Of a stretch of DNA of 64,000 bases, positions 44,673-56,198 are shown piece by piece; position 1 is the stretch's first letter, and every line of letters starts with the position of its first letter. The DNA is taken from assembly GCF_051622035.1 (NCBI RefSeq), contig NC_135356.1, positions 7,166,579 to 7,230,578 of the forward strand, read 5' to 3'. The translations under genes and the position numbers were made by a program. Under the pieces are notes generated by a model, which had not been told where the DNA came from, ran no database searches, and was given only the letters and a program-made list of their open reading frames with translations. Source of the stretch: Arctopsyche grandis (lineage: Eukaryota; Arthropoda; Insecta; Trichoptera; Hydropsychidae).

Positions 44673-44805
44673 TAGAGGTAGGACCGGAAGCGCGCCGTCT
44701 ATTGTTCCATTATTGTAAACGCTTTGTAAAAAAGGTTCGGCAAACCTTTAACAATGCATTTACAACATGTGAACAATGGACAGCGCGCTCTGGGTCCGCT
44801 CTTTA
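44673..44805 (+). mobile_element. 133-bp MITE (long class)
   Basis: TAGAGGTAGGACCGGAAGCG to GTCCGCTCTTTA, flanked by ATTATTAT on both sides (44665-44672, 44806-44813), although this lies in low-complexity DNA. Confidence 0.8.
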
Positions 44806-44854
44806 ATTATTATTATTATGTTCTATATTATTATTGTTCAATGGTCTTTACGGC

Positions 44855-44922
44855 CGTATATAAAATAAAATAAAAATAAAATAAAATAAAAATAAAATAA
44901 AATAAAAATAAAAATAAAATAC
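44855..44922. repeat. (AAAAT)n / (AAAATAAAAT) simple repeat
   Basis: About 14 pentamer-type units on the plus strand. Confidence 0.9.
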
Positions 44923-44989
44923 CAAATAATCAACATTAATTGACTAAAATGTGTTGGTGATGTGTTAGTAAACTTGAAGTTGGGACTTA

Positions 44990-46310
44990 GAACTCATAAA
45001 AAATGCGAGGGGTAGTCAACGTGTTGAGGCTTTGCTCCTATTGGTGGAGAACCAATGAGTGTCGGTGACAGCCCTCCCCCAACAGGCGGTTCAATAATTT
45101 GCAGACATCTCAACACGCCTCTACCTATTATAATATACATGGCTAAATTTCAAAAATCAGTATAAGATTAAAAATATGTTAGTTTAAAAAAAATTGCTGA
45201 AAAAGTAGCATCTGTGCAAATATAAAATGTACCAGGACTAAGAATACAGTTAGATAAGGTTTACTCAGTTTATATCAGTGTTAAGTAAGAATTATAAATA
45301 GGTTTTTGTGCTCTTTTTCCTATTATGCTGTACATTAACATTAGAATAATATCATACTATGATTACTAACAAAATTAAATTAAAATTGTAAAATAGAAAA
45401 TGATCAGTAGATCAGTAGCTATTAAAACAGATATAAGACGTATTGTGAACATAATTTAGTAATAATAAAAAGCATTTAAAAATAAATAAATAAATCTGTT
45501 AAGTATACATATGTATACGTTTGTACTTATATTGCATTATAAGCCGTCAAATCGAAGTGTAAATTTAATCCGTCGAAATATGATTTATAATATGCACGGA
45601 AATTAATATACACATATTGTGTGTAAAATTAAACCGACATACGGGATATCTGTTTTGATTGCTTGATATTGGATATTCCACTGCATTCACCTGCCATGAT
45701 TTTAAAATTCACTTTATGAAATGTATTTCGCGCATCATTTTATTTTAGTGAAACGCTAATAAAAACGCAAGCGTGTATTGCATTTCGTATACAATGGACA
45801 TATGTACTTTATTTATTTTAAAAAACAGAAACAGACAGTATTACAACGTACAAAAATACGCTTAGGCTAGAAATTATTTCGAGAATCCTCGATTTACAAT
45901 ATAATTAGTAAATAAGCGTTAAACTATGCGAAACTAATTTGCATAATATTATCATTGAATCAAAGATATTTACAAAGTCAAATACGTTTCCAGCTTCAAA
46001 GACATTCTTGTATACAAAGACGGATGTTTCTTGAGAATATTTTCAATTTGTTTAAAGCTACTTTTTTTTAATTTAACAAAACGATCAATTATTGACTACG
46101 CGATTTAATATAATGCCGAAAATAAAACAATTAAAATAATTACGATTTTATGCCATAGAAAGAGAAAGTGTTTTAATAAAAATTTCAATACGTTCAATTT
46201 CACCAAAGTTTCAAAATTCGAGTTTTTATGTACAAACATATGTATCATTGACACCAACATAGTTTCTAAAAATTAATAACAACAATGAAGATAAATAAAA
46301 ACAAAGAAGA
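44990..46310. other. AT-rich DNA without an identified gene
   Basis: 45003-45125 has weak inverted ends (GTGTTGAGGC / CTCAACACGCC) and may be a MITE. The remainder shows nothing I can name. Confidence 0.35.
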
Positions 46311-46354
46311 AAAGCGTTGAATAATGTTAGATATGAGAAATATTCACATCATCG

Positions 46355-46907
46355 ACAGCCACTCACCATCCACTGCTGGATGAAGGCCTCTCCTACACGT
46401 TTCCACTCGTCTCTGTTTTGCGCAACTCTCATCCATCTCACCCTAAAAATTTTCCTAATTTCATCTATAGGTCTGTTACCGAGAGTTGGCGCGTTCGTGC
46501 ACTCACACAGAAGCGCACGAAAGGAACAGAGCGTCTTGTTTTTTTAATAATTTAATGCAGTGTGACAACATGCTATACACCTATTCACCGACACAACACA
46601 AGCGCATTTGTTCGCGCCAACTCTATGTAACAGACTTATACCCATCTTCCCTGTGATCTGCCTTTAACTCTTTTGCATTCCTCGGGTACCATTCTGGCAC
46701 TTCTTTTGTCCATCTTTCGTCCATTTTTCTAGTCATGTGGCCCGCCCATTGCCATTTCAATCTCTTTACTCTATCCACTATGTCCACTAACCTTGTCATA
46801 CTTCTCACCCACGTATTCCACTTCCTGTCTTTCCTCGTTATGCCGAGCATACAGCGTTTCATACTTCTTTGAGTGCATTGGACTTTGTGTAGCATCTTAG
46901 CGTTCAA
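46355..46907 (-). pseudogene. LINE reverse transcriptase C-terminus, interrupted by a MITE
   Basis: Minus-strand 46907-46640 encodes MLHKVQCTQRSMKRCMLGIT, then RLKWQWAGHMTRKMDERWTK + EVPEWYPR, a typical LINE C-terminal domain. The region is split by the element at 46470-46636, and the final part (RVAQNRDEWK-type, CATCCACTGCTGGATGAAGG) is at 46355-46465. Confidence 0.8.
46470..46636. mobile_element. 167-bp MITE inserted in a LINE
   Basis: The ends GGTCTGTTACCGAGAGTTGG and its inverse (CCAACTCTATGTAACAGACT) share 20 of about 23 positions and are flanked by TATA on both sides (46466-46469, 46637-46640). Excising it with one TATA restores the LINE. Confidence 0.8.
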
Positions 46908-46917
46908 TGTCCAAGTT

Positions 46918-47046
46918 CAATGGCGTTCCTTGGCGTTCCTTGGCGTTCCTTGGCGTTCCTTGGCGTTCCTTGGCGTTCCTTGGCGTTCCTTGGCGTTCCT
47001 TCAATGGCGTTCCTTCAATGGCGTTCCTTGGCGTTCAATGGCGTTC
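46918..47046. repeat. 10-bp minisatellite (TGGCGTTCCT)n
   Basis: About nine perfect TGGCGTTCCT units, then variants with CAATGGCGTTCCT. The two ORFs over it are artefacts of the repeat. Confidence 0.95.
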
Positions 47047-47089
47047 ATGTCACATCCATTCGTTATCACTGGCATGATCGCATGATCAT

Positions 47090-47325
47090 AACAAAACCCG
47101 TTTTCTCCCTAAACTCGAGAATATTTTCCCTGATGTCAACACAATGGTCGGATGAAAGAAATAAGCTGGCAGTTGAGACAGTTGAGGCAATTTTGGTTTA
47201 CCAGTATAATTTTAAAATGGCTTGTGCCCAATTTCATCATCGTGTAAAAGACGAAAACGATTTAATTAAAAAAGTTAAATCATCGTTAAAATACGATTGG
47301 GCTAAAAAAAACTATTTTTTTTAAA
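47090..47325 (+). pseudogene. Transposase C-terminal fragment (hAT/ZBED-type)
   Basis: It encodes LMSTQWSDERNKLAVETVEA, then ILVYQYNFKMACAQFHHRVK and a stop. The VET(V)KAIL...YNFKM.C..F pattern is the tail of some hAT transposases. No N-terminal part is present. Confidence 0.6.
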
Positions 47326-47459
47326 TAAACTATTACCTACCTACTTTTCCATGTTTTATTTATGTATGTAGCACTTAAATGTCCCGTATCAATGCTTGAC
47401 AATTATGGCAACCTTACTATTATTTGACCTAAATATAAATAATTATTTACTTCTTCAAC

Positions 47460-48560
47460 TATTATATTTACATACGAGCCGTTATATTAGAAAGCGGCAA
47501 ATGTTCAATTTTCAGTTCCAGAAACACTATTCCCGTTTGACTTAATTCACAAATTGTTATCACTTCTTTTAATTTGATATGTCCAGAATCAATTAAAGGC
47601 AGAATAAACGTATCACAGGTCACTAGAATTTAATGTTTAGCGAGATATGTATGTATTACTAAGAAAAATGATCAATGTGAGGAGGAATATTGTTAAAAGA
47701 ATATCAAGATCTATTTAAATTTGAATTATAGTAATAGTTGGTAGAACAGGGATTAATATAAAATAATAAATAATTACCGATCGATCTGATTGAACATTAC
47801 TTAATAAATAAGGACTATCAATTAATATAATTCAAAAGCTTAAATCATAAATTTTCCTCCTATGTAGATTGTAAGGAAAAAAAAATGACCATTATGTTCT
47901 AATCTGGAATGAAATTTAAGATTAATATTAAATTAAAAAAGGATCTAAATTTAATTATTATAAAAAAATTTATATAAGATAATTGAATGAAATTAAATAA
48001 ATAGATCAATTTGAAATATTAAATTGAAGGAAGAAATTGTTTGAATAATAAAATATTTTATTAAAAATTCAGATCTTATTAAATTATTATTTTTTTTTAA
48101 ATTGGAATAAAAAATATTAAATTATCTGGAATTGCAGTAGGAATGGAATTTTTATTTATGCGTTCTAAATTATTAATATATACCTACTCGATATAAAGGA
48201 TTCCAAACAGTACTAGCAAATTAAGGTGATTTCTTACAAATTAAATGAAAAGCATGGCAACACTACTGTGGGATTTAAAAGGCTTGGTTAATCTAAAAAT
48301 GAAATCCAAATTAAAGTTTTTATTTATTAAGCACCTTATTTTTAAACTAGCTACATTGCAATGTATGATGATGGCATTGACATCAACACAATGAAAATGT
48401 GTCATTGAAGAAAATCAACGATTAAAATAAAATTGGGTGTGCTCCTTTTGTATGATGATGTTTGATTTGACAGCGTACTCGTACTATAACAATGGTTATC
48501 AAAATACCATGCGGGCTTTTAAAAACTATTCAGTTACCGCATAGTCTATATATTGGACTT
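47460..48560. other. Very AT-rich DNA, no gene identified
   Basis: A+T exceeds 75 percent over 47690-48200 without a bounded repeat. See the rejected mitochondrial-insert idea. Confidence 0.4.
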
Positions 48561-48582
48561 ACATAATGATATTTATTAATTA

Positions 48583-48791
48583 CTAGTGGTTTCACCCTGC
48601 TTCACTCGGTATTTGTAATATAAACAACTTAAATATGGCTAATCTAATAGTAAACATTTTATTAAATTTATTTGAATAGTTTATTTTATTTGAATATTCA
48701 TTTGTTTTTTATTAAATTTAACAGCACGGATTCTACGAACCAAAACTTACATATTACAAACTCTCTTTCAAAATTACATATCTCTATTAGA
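48583..48791 (-). mobile_element. Non-autonomous Helitron
   Basis: ACTAGTGGTTTCACCCTGCT to TCTCTTTCAAAATTACAT + ATCTCTATTAGA; a diverged copy of the main Helitron family. Confidence 0.7.
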
Positions 48792-48794
48792 TTA

Positions 48795-49005
48795 TGTGCA
48801 TTGTAGACATCATAATTTGATGGTTGTACCTCCTGCTCGCACAGTTCTTTATCGAATGGCTCATATCCCAAGAGCTATCCGATTTCTCAATGAAAACCTT
48901 GCTGCTGAGCCTGAATGTGATGTTTTCCACCTCAGTGAGCGTAGGTCATCAGAGATTATTTTAACCTATTTATCTGGTAGCCTGCGCTCATCATTATTTT
49001 CATAA
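48795..49005 (+). pseudogene. LINE protein C-terminal fragment
   Basis: It encodes RHHNLMVVPPARTVLYRMAH, then IPRAIRFLNENLAAEPECDV + FHLSERRSSE, resembling C-termini of non-LTR retrotransposon proteins (pattern recalled, not searched). 5'-truncated. Confidence 0.5.
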
Positions 49006-50094
49006 TTGAATGTGATGTGTGAGTGGAACTTGTCTCTTCCATTTGAGCCTCGAATAGATGTTTTGTATTTGCTGCTTCATATACATATATTTGTGTGGCT
49101 ATAAGTGCAAGACATTCCCTACTTTGTATTTTATTATTTGATATGTTTACTTTATCTGTTTACTTTATTATAATCCTATTGTTTTTTTTATGTTTATGTA
49201 TAAATGTATTTTTTTTCTGTGTATTTACATATGTACATACAGGTCTATTAGCTACAGAAGGCGCGTGCACAGTACTCATACAAATGCATTTTTCATATAC
49301 AGGCTGTTATTTATATATTTTATTTCAACCGATCGTGTAATGTTTTTAAGATCTATGATATAATTTGGGTGGCATATTTATTTAATATTTTAATACGTAC
49401 CACGAATAAAATGATAAATAGCATTTTTTTAAATTATAAGTAAAACAAACGTACGTATGCAAAAATTAATACGAATTAAAAAATGAGAAAAAAATATAGG
49501 ATATAAATTATATTAAACAGGAAATAAGTGATTTTAAAAGTGTTCGAATTTTGATAATAATGCAGTCCTTTTCATTATTATGTATAGACATTCTTCTTTG
49601 TCGGCTAGTATTAAGTCCCGACCGTTACAAATATAATAAAATAAATTCGCAAAGAAAGCGCTACACTTTGTTGTTTATTTGCTCACTTCAAATTTGTTTA
49701 CTGTTGGGTGCCTAGACCATCAAAATATTTTTTCATTATTTTGCATAGAATTGTTTGTCGGCTTCAGAATTTTGTAGCTAAGTCAGAACTTGTCATAAAT
49801 AATAATAAAATAAACTTACAAAAAAAATATTGCGGCGATCTTTGGATAATGCCGCAGTACATTTACACCCAGAAAGTCTACCCGAACCGGAAGTGTTTCT
49901 AATCTAAATAAATACATTGTTCATTTTATAATCTTATTTTTGAATTTCAATTTCAAACTTTTCTATTATAAGACTTTACTTTTACTACTCTACTACTAAA
50001 CGTACTTCTAGTTTTACTAACCTTTTCTGATTTTCTTTAATTCGTTACTTCTTTGCTCGTTTTGGATAGTCTTCTGTTTCTATACAATGTCGTA

Positions 50095-50600
50095 TCATAA
50101 TTCTTCTACGCCACTTAATTCTCCATCACTTGAAGAATCCATATATTCGCTATCAGAATATTCTACTTTTATAATGTCAATGAAATTGTCCGTTAAATTA
50201 TCGAGTTTTGGTTCCAGTTCAATAAATTTTTCTTCATGTTTCCAAGATTTTGTGAGCTTCCAAGATTTTATCAAGTACAAACTCTTGATGATTTTGTTTA
50301 TTGTTTTTTATTATAGGATATAGGTTGTGTCGTTGATGGCTCCGATATTGAAGGTTGCGATGTTGGCGGTTTATTAGCCACCACAAATTGATTTCGTACT
50401 TCACAAACAATTCGCTGAACACTTCTTTTAGAAACACCAGTCGCTTCCGCAGTTGAAGCATATAAATTTTTCATAAAACTATTTCTTTCGTCACTTTCAC
50501 TATTCAATACACAATCCATGAAATAGTTGAAAACATTATACACAATTTCGCGAGATTGTCCCGTTAGTGTTTTCCCAGATCCAATTTTATTACAAAGCAT
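50095..50600 (-). pseudogene. DDE transposase relic: N-terminal helix-turn-helix and acidic C-terminus
   Basis: Minus strand from 50600: LTGQSREIVYNVFNYFMD, then STAEATGVSKRSVQRIVCEV, the HTH of transposases common in arthropods (Tc1/mariner-like). At 50280-50095 an acidic tail DIIKVEYSDSEYMDSSSDGE follows. The catalytic core between them is missing, so the element is internally deleted. Confidence 0.6.
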
Positions 50601-50984
50601 TTTATTATCATATATCCACTAATTCTAATGAACTAACTCCAATTAACCAATTAGCAAACAATATAAGAACGCGTTACGTCAGTTTGTGGGGGTTGATCGG
50701 TGACTGACCAGTGAAACTGGAAAAAATCAACCTGTAGTGCACACTTGATCACTGAGCAAAAATCACCGAGCAATACAAAAAATAATTGTTGTTTCTGTCA
50801 TGCTCGGAAAGTGGGTGCGTATGAAAGGGACCAACTGATTGTCCTAGAAAACAGATACAAAAAATCTTATTCATATCTTCACGGATACAATATACGTGTT
50901 TGTATTGGTACGTGCCAGCTTTCGTTGCACGAGCTATACACGTGTATATATTTTTATTTTTCTCATCTCTCTATATTTTTTTTC

Positions 50985-51050
50985 GACCATTGTGGCGCAT
51001 AAAGGACTCCTGTAATGCCACAATGGTCCAAATTTAAATTCAAATAAATA
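50985..51050 (+). repeat. LINE 3' end fragment
   Basis: CGACCATTGTGGCGCATAAA + GGACTCCTGTAATGCCACAA, ending in AAATAAATA. Partner of 40865-40960. Confidence 0.55.
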
Positions 51051-51100
51051 TTATAATCAAGAACCATTTTTAAAGCATACTAACGCATATGTACATATGC

Positions 51101-51499
51101 GGTCTCCGTCACGGGACGAATGTGAAACGCCCGAAAACGCAAATATCGGAAGGCAAAGATCGAAAATCGAAAGATCTTAAGTCGAAAGATCAAAAAAAAA
51201 GGGTGTATGGTAAACGGTACATACTCTCGTACATATTCACTTAATTTGCGCGAGCAGGATACAACAGGAACAAGAGGAACGGGCTTTTCCTCCCGTAATA
51301 ATGTGCGCGCGCAGAATACGGGAGGAAAAGCCTCTTCCTCTTGTTCCTGTTGTATCCTGCTCGCGCAAATTAAGTGAGTTTGTACCGTTTACCATGCACC
51401 CTTTTTTTATCTTTCGACTTAAGATATTTCGATTTTCGATCTTTGCCTTCCGATATTTGCGTTTTCGGGCTTTTCACATTCGGGCCCGTGAGGCAGACC
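51101..51499. mobile_element. Long-TIR MITE, complete copy
   Basis: The ends CGGTCTCCGTCACGGG and CCCGTGAGGCAGACCCG lie between TACATATG on both sides. Arms of about 200 bases are nearly complementary. Confidence 0.85.
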
Positions 51500-52500
51500 C
51501 GTACATATGTACTATAACAACAAAATTAAAATAAATTAGTTCATACATAATTCCAATTTACTTTGATAATTTTTTTTCTTTGTATTGAAATGAAAGTCCC
51601 ATTTTGATTGTTGAAAGCTTTTATTGTTCATAAGATTTGTTCACAACAAATATCAAGTCTTTTCTACTAACCACTTTAGACATTTTCTATTGTTAGAATT
51701 TACATATAACATTCAAAAATATATTAACAATTTTTATGAAATATTTATAAACATACATCATAGGTACATATGACTAGTTTAGAATATGTGATTTAAAACA
51801 AATTTAAAATAATTAGAAAGTCCAGTAGTACATAAATGGCTGCAAAATGGCTAAGTGCATATTTGAAAAAATTGAAAAAAATTGAATTAGATTTTTAGCA
51901 TACACATAAAGAGCAAATAAGGGATGGATTGTGGCTTCGTGAGATCCGTCGACCCGATTTGTTTGTTTGTGTGTGAAATTGGGACAGACGTTCTCAATTT
52001 TGCGGCCGGCTTAGCCAAGGGGTGGGACATAGGAGAGAAAGAAAGAGAAGGGGGAGGAAAGCCGCCCTACATATCGGCACGTGGCCCACAAAAACCAAAC
52101 ACACTTAACGCGTGTATCGCTCCAAACCAATTGGTTCAACAGATTTGAACCACATTTTAACTATGAATATGCATTCGTTATAATTAATCACAAGCAGCGG
52201 TGTGAAATCTCTCGAGAATAACTTGAACCAGTCGCCCCTGTCACACTCCACACGGCTATTAAGGATTATTCGGTGGGGGTAGTTTAGTTTTCATATTCTT
52301 TGGAAATTGTTTAGTATATACAAAATGTAAAAAGTCCTATAATTTTTTATTTTTTAACAAAATTTTCAATGAACCAAGCCCTCAAACCGCTATGCAAATC
52401 TACATTTTTCAATTTAGGATTATCAAATTTGGATAGTCTTTCATTGGTGACTGTCCTAGACTAGGACTTCTAATCTCAGTTGAAAATATCTTTGTCATAC
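51500..52500. other. Single-copy DNA with a GC-rich patch at 51925-52260
   Basis: 51925-52150 stays open for 74 codons (plus) and is GC-rich with GGGGGAGGAAAGCCGCCC. No homology recognised; could be an untranslated exon, regulatory DNA or an old transposon. Confidence 0.25.
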
Positions 52501-53160
52501 TTCTCACCTGCGTATTCCTCTCCTCGTTATGTGAACATAATATATTTATTTATTTAGTAGCAAATTGCTAATGAATATGTAGCAAATAACAAAAGTAACA
52601 ACTAAAATTAAAACTATAATATAACACAATTAACAAAACTATAATTAATAGCCATAAAATAATATTACATATATAATGCCAAACATTGCATTGATTAAAC
52701 TTATATAATTACATCATCTTACATTATCTTCCAGAAAGCACTAATGTTATTAGCACCTCTAATGCCCTCAGGAAGGGCAGTATAAATGTGGAAAACACCT
52801 CCTGTAGTTTTTACTTTCTTAACTTTACCTATAGGTAAATTCTAGTTTTATGATTATGCATATGTATCTCTATTCCTAACTATGCAATTATTAAAATATT
52901 TAGGTAATAGACTTATTTACAAATTTTAAAGTGCTTAATTTAAGACTATTTCTAATATCCAACAATTTCAATTCATCTAACATACTTCTAACATTGTTTC
53001 CTCACATTCAACATTCCACGCATTGCCCTATTTTGTACTTTCTGCAGTTTATCAATGCACAATCCACTAAATAGATAGAGCTCTGTAGCTCAATCTATAC
53101 AATATATGTATGTACAATATGAGGCTGTACAATACAATTATATATTAATATTTTACTTTT
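52490..53160 (-). repeat. Probable LINE remnant
   Basis: ATACTTCTCACCTGCGTATT + CCTC at 52497-52523 matches the LINE segment at 46795-46835. The following AT-rich 600 bases may be another LINE 3' region (AACCTCCTGTAGTTTTTAC, TTCAACATTCCACGCATTGC), not confirmed. Confidence 0.35.
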
Positions 53161-53168
53161 TATAGTTA

Positions 53169-53542
53169 ACTAGCTGAACCCGGCATGCTTTGCAAAGCCA
53201 GAATAAGGCATGCAATTCCCATTCCCGTTCCCGTTGTTTTCCCGTTACCGTTCCCGTTCAAGTGATGGTTTGAGCTCAACAACGTCTCTTCAAAGCCGTG
53301 TCGTCGTAAACCAACTGGTAACATGGTTAACAACGGACACACTTCCTTGACTACACAATGGCGCATCAAACTTTCGCGACTGTAAAATCGCAATTACGAA
53401 TATTATTATTAAGAGGTATTTTCCCGTTTTTTTTCACAGTAAGCTTCCCGGACATGCTACAACAAATCCTGAAAGTTACATCGTAATCGGTTGAGTCGTT
53501 TATGAGCCTATATGAGACAGACAGAGACAGACAAACAGACAT

Positions 53543-53557
<15 letters not shown>
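53169..53557 (-). mobile_element. Helitron with TTGAATGTCTGT-type 5' region
   Basis: Minus strand 5' region AATTAAATGTCTGTTTGTCT, CATATAGGCTCATAAACGAC; 3' end TTTGCAAAGCATGCCGGGTT + CAGCTAGT. Same family as 34970-35301; both carry a CCCGTT-rich stretch. Confidence 0.8.

Positions 53558-53625
<68 letters not shown>
53553..53625. repeat. (TA)n microsatellite
   Basis: About 36 TA units joining the Helitron 5' end to a LINE-derived fragment. Confidence 0.95.
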
Positions 53626-53628
<3 letters not shown>

Positions 53629-53629
53629 T

Positions 53630-53865
53630 TAAGTTTGGCATTACAAGCGTGGCATTACATGAGTCCCTAAGGTCCCTAAGGACAATGGTCGAAAATACAT
53701 ATATAGATATGAGAAAAAAAAGAGAGGGAATATGGGTATATGAAATTTGGAAAATGTGTGGGATGAGATGGATGAGAGTCGCGCAAAACAGAGACGAGTG
53801 GAAGCGTGTTGGAGAGGACTTCATCCAGCAGTGGATGGTGAGCGGTTGTATGTAGATGATTCAAT
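53630..53865 (+). repeat. Non-LTR derived repeat with reverse transcriptase tail
   Basis: Plus-strand frame: MRWMRVAQNRDEWKRVGEDF + IQQWMVSG, the extreme C-terminus of a LINE protein. The left part (GGACAATGGTCG...) is the inverse of the 40865/50985 tails. Confidence 0.6.
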
Positions 53866-54060
53866 TTTATATATATATATATATATATAGATACATTTCT
53901 TAACCTACAAAGTACACCAACTTTTTTTGCCAATATGAAGAACAAAAACTTTCAAAAATCAAATGAGAAGCAGCTAGCCCCAAAATCGAGTGCAAGCAGA
54001 CGTACATATTATATTATTGTACAAAAAAAAGGAATAACAAATACAATTTGAATTTACACA

Positions 54061-54440
54061 TTCGCTCGGCTGGCAGGGGGTGCTAATTACGCCTAGAAAA
54101 ATGATCGGCATTGCAGTGTTTGTGGCGTTTTCGCTAAATCGGTCGCGGATCCGCCGACAAAGGGGTCGACAGTCGTCGGGTCGCGTGCCACCGGAACAAA
54201 CAACCCCACAACAACTCTAAGCCAATAAAGATTAACCGAGTGTGCACAAACGACCCCGTCGACATCTTGTTTCGGTGCGGATCAAAAACCTTTTGTGTCC
54301 GGCCGATGCCTACTTCAATGCCCGTGTTAATATTTACATATTTTATTTCGGTCATTATTTACGAGGGCCACTCTATACAAGTATGCTTTGCTTCACTGTA
54401 TGCAATATAGTGCAACGTGGGACTCCGTAGTGCCGATTTT
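54061..54440. other. GC-rich single-copy patch
   Basis: About 300 bases with many CpG (GGTCGCGGATCCGCCGAC, GACCCCGTCGACATC). Frames are short. Candidate regulatory DNA or exon; no function proposed. Confidence 0.25.
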
Positions 54441-54494
54441 CAATGAATGAAGTATATACATACAATACATAAATTTTATTTTATTACATACCTC

Positions 54495-54720
54495 CTTTAC
54501 GTTTCACATGGCTTTCGTGTTAGTGGTCATTTTTATCTCTTATCCGATCGTTTTCATACTTTGCCATATTGCTCATTTTGGTCATCAATATAAGTAAATG
54601 GAGCCTCCGCCATTACGGTGGTGCAAATATATCTTGTAAGACGCGTTTGTAATTTGCCCGCCGACATTCTATTTGACGTTTGTTTGTTAGTTTTAAACAT
54701 AGATGGCGATAGTAAAAAAC
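54495..54720 (-). repeat. Dispersed repeat with 19-codon ORF, copy 2
   Basis: Minus strand encodes [19 protein letters not shown] and stop (54616-54557). Upstream CGCCATCTATG and downstream AACGATCGGATAAGAG are shared with copy 1. Confidence 0.6.
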
Positions 54721-55149
54721 AAGAGTAAACTGCCACTTCCGGTTGACAGATACTTACAACATTTTATTTGTAACTTGGTATTAAGCTTAAACTTTTAGAT
54801 ATGAAATTTCAGTTCAATAAAACAAAAGGTTTCTGAGAAAAACATAAAAAACCTCGATTCTCTAAAGTAAAAGTACTACTTCCGGTTCAGATAGAAATAT
54901 TTAAAAAATATAAGGTTATAAAAATTATTATTTCTATCATATTTAAAAAAAATTCAGTCTGATTCAGTTAGTGGTTTGGAAGATAATTGAATTCAAAAAC
55001 TTAAAAAAAAGAGGACACCTATAAGGGGAGGTACCATTTTCGGTCAACTTAAAAATTTGAAAAAAAATTACGACGTGTCGATAAGAATTTCATTAACCTA
55101 TACTAAGTTTCAGTTCGATAGGACTAACGGTGTTAAAAATATCCCCAAA

Positions 55150-55219
<70 letters not shown>

Positions 55220-55345
55220 TTTTTCTAGATCATGAAAACGTGATCAGTGATCGATTCTGAGTTCGAATCAGTCAAAATCTCGAGTTCGAATTTTCGCATG
55301 ATCACAAAACTTCATCTGTTGTTTCTACGTACATAGATAAAGTAA
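54720..55345 (+). repeat. 600-bp interspersed repeat with (CA)n, copy 1
   Basis: From AAGAGTAAACTGCCACTTCC to TACATAGATAAAGTAAAAA; about 85-90 percent like 60395-60980. It contains CTAGATCATGAAAACGTGAT and GAGTTCGAATCAGTCAAAA after the CA tract. Possibly a retroposon 3' region. Confidence 0.75.
55152..55218. repeat. (CA)n microsatellite
   Basis: About 33 CA units; the related locus at 60824-60842 has only about 10 with interruptions. Confidence 0.95.
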
Positions 55346-55403
55346 AAATTATTGGTGTTTTTATTCAAAATAATAATTTTATATACAAATTATTTTATTT
55401 TAC

Positions 55404-55945
55404 ACTAGTTATTTTACCCGGCTTCGCTCGGTATTTGTAATATAAACTGCTTAAAAATGGCCGGTATAATAGTGTTGCGTAGGGGTGGGTGGAGGATCCA
55501 AGTAAAAGGCCAACAATCGTTTCACAGCATTTATTGATGATTCAGGAGTTACACGCATTGTCACTGCTCCGTCCAGAATGACCTGATATCGCCTACGTAC
55601 CGCCTTATAAGGGGTAGATCTCTCAGGACGTCTAATCTGTTTACCTACAGTATAGTCACGTATTCGGATATGTATTCCCACGGTATGAGAAGTGCAATCA
55701 TTGTTTAGCTTTCATGCACTTAGCTTGTCGCTAATCCCTAAAACCCACTTATACCAGTCGCACGGTATGCATTTAGTTAATCCGTTAACAGATATCCGTT
55801 ACAGATAATCTTTGAACGGTCACAGTCTCTGGGATTCTATTCGCTTAATCCGCGGCGTACGTTACAATAGTAAACATTTTATTAAATTTATTTGAATAGT
55901 TTCTATTAATTTAAATTCATTTGAATATTCATTTGTCTTTACATA
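55404..55945 (-). mobile_element. Helitron interrupted by a solo LTR
   Basis: ACTAGTTATTTTACCCGGCT starts the Helitron 3' end; its interior (AATGGCCGGTATAATAG | TAAACATTTTATT) is split by the LTR at 55473-55866. Confidence 0.75.
55473..55866 (-). mobile_element. Solo LTR 1
   Basis: TGTTGCGTAGGGGTGGGTGG to CGCGGCGTACGTTACA, 394 bp, TG...CA ends, with ATAG target duplication on both sides (55469-55472, 55867-55870). In opposite orientation to solo LTR 2. Confidence 0.88.
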
Positions 55946-55949
55946 TTAC

Positions 55950-56198
55950 GTACCTCCTTTTAGCTTCACTTACGATTAAAATTCAGGAAAAAAATTTCCT
56001 CTTATTCGATTGTTTTCATACTTTGCCATATTGCTCATTTTGGTCATCAATATAAGTAAATGTATCCTCCGCCATTACGATGAAGAAAAATAATCGTTTT
56101 AGACGCGTTTGAAATTTGAATTACTGAAAAGTGCCTGACATTTATCCAGTTTTTAATTTTAAACATAGATGTCGGTAGTAAAATAAAATTATTGGTAT
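55950..56198 (-). repeat. Dispersed repeat with 19-codon ORF, copy 3
   Basis: Minus strand encodes [19 protein letters not shown] and stop. The repeat is cut by solo LTR 2 and its end resumes at 56647 (TTTTTATTCAAAATAATAAT). Confidence 0.6.

Noticed and set aside
46873..47324. ORFs with repeated VPWRSLAFLG
   Set aside because: They are produced by the 10-bp minisatellite; only the downstream transposase-like segment from about 47140 has protein character.
47690..48200. Possible nuclear copy of mitochondrial rRNA or protein DNA, because of extreme AT content
   Set aside because: No diagnostic 12S/16S motif or long frame under the invertebrate mitochondrial code could be confirmed; AT content alone is not evidence.
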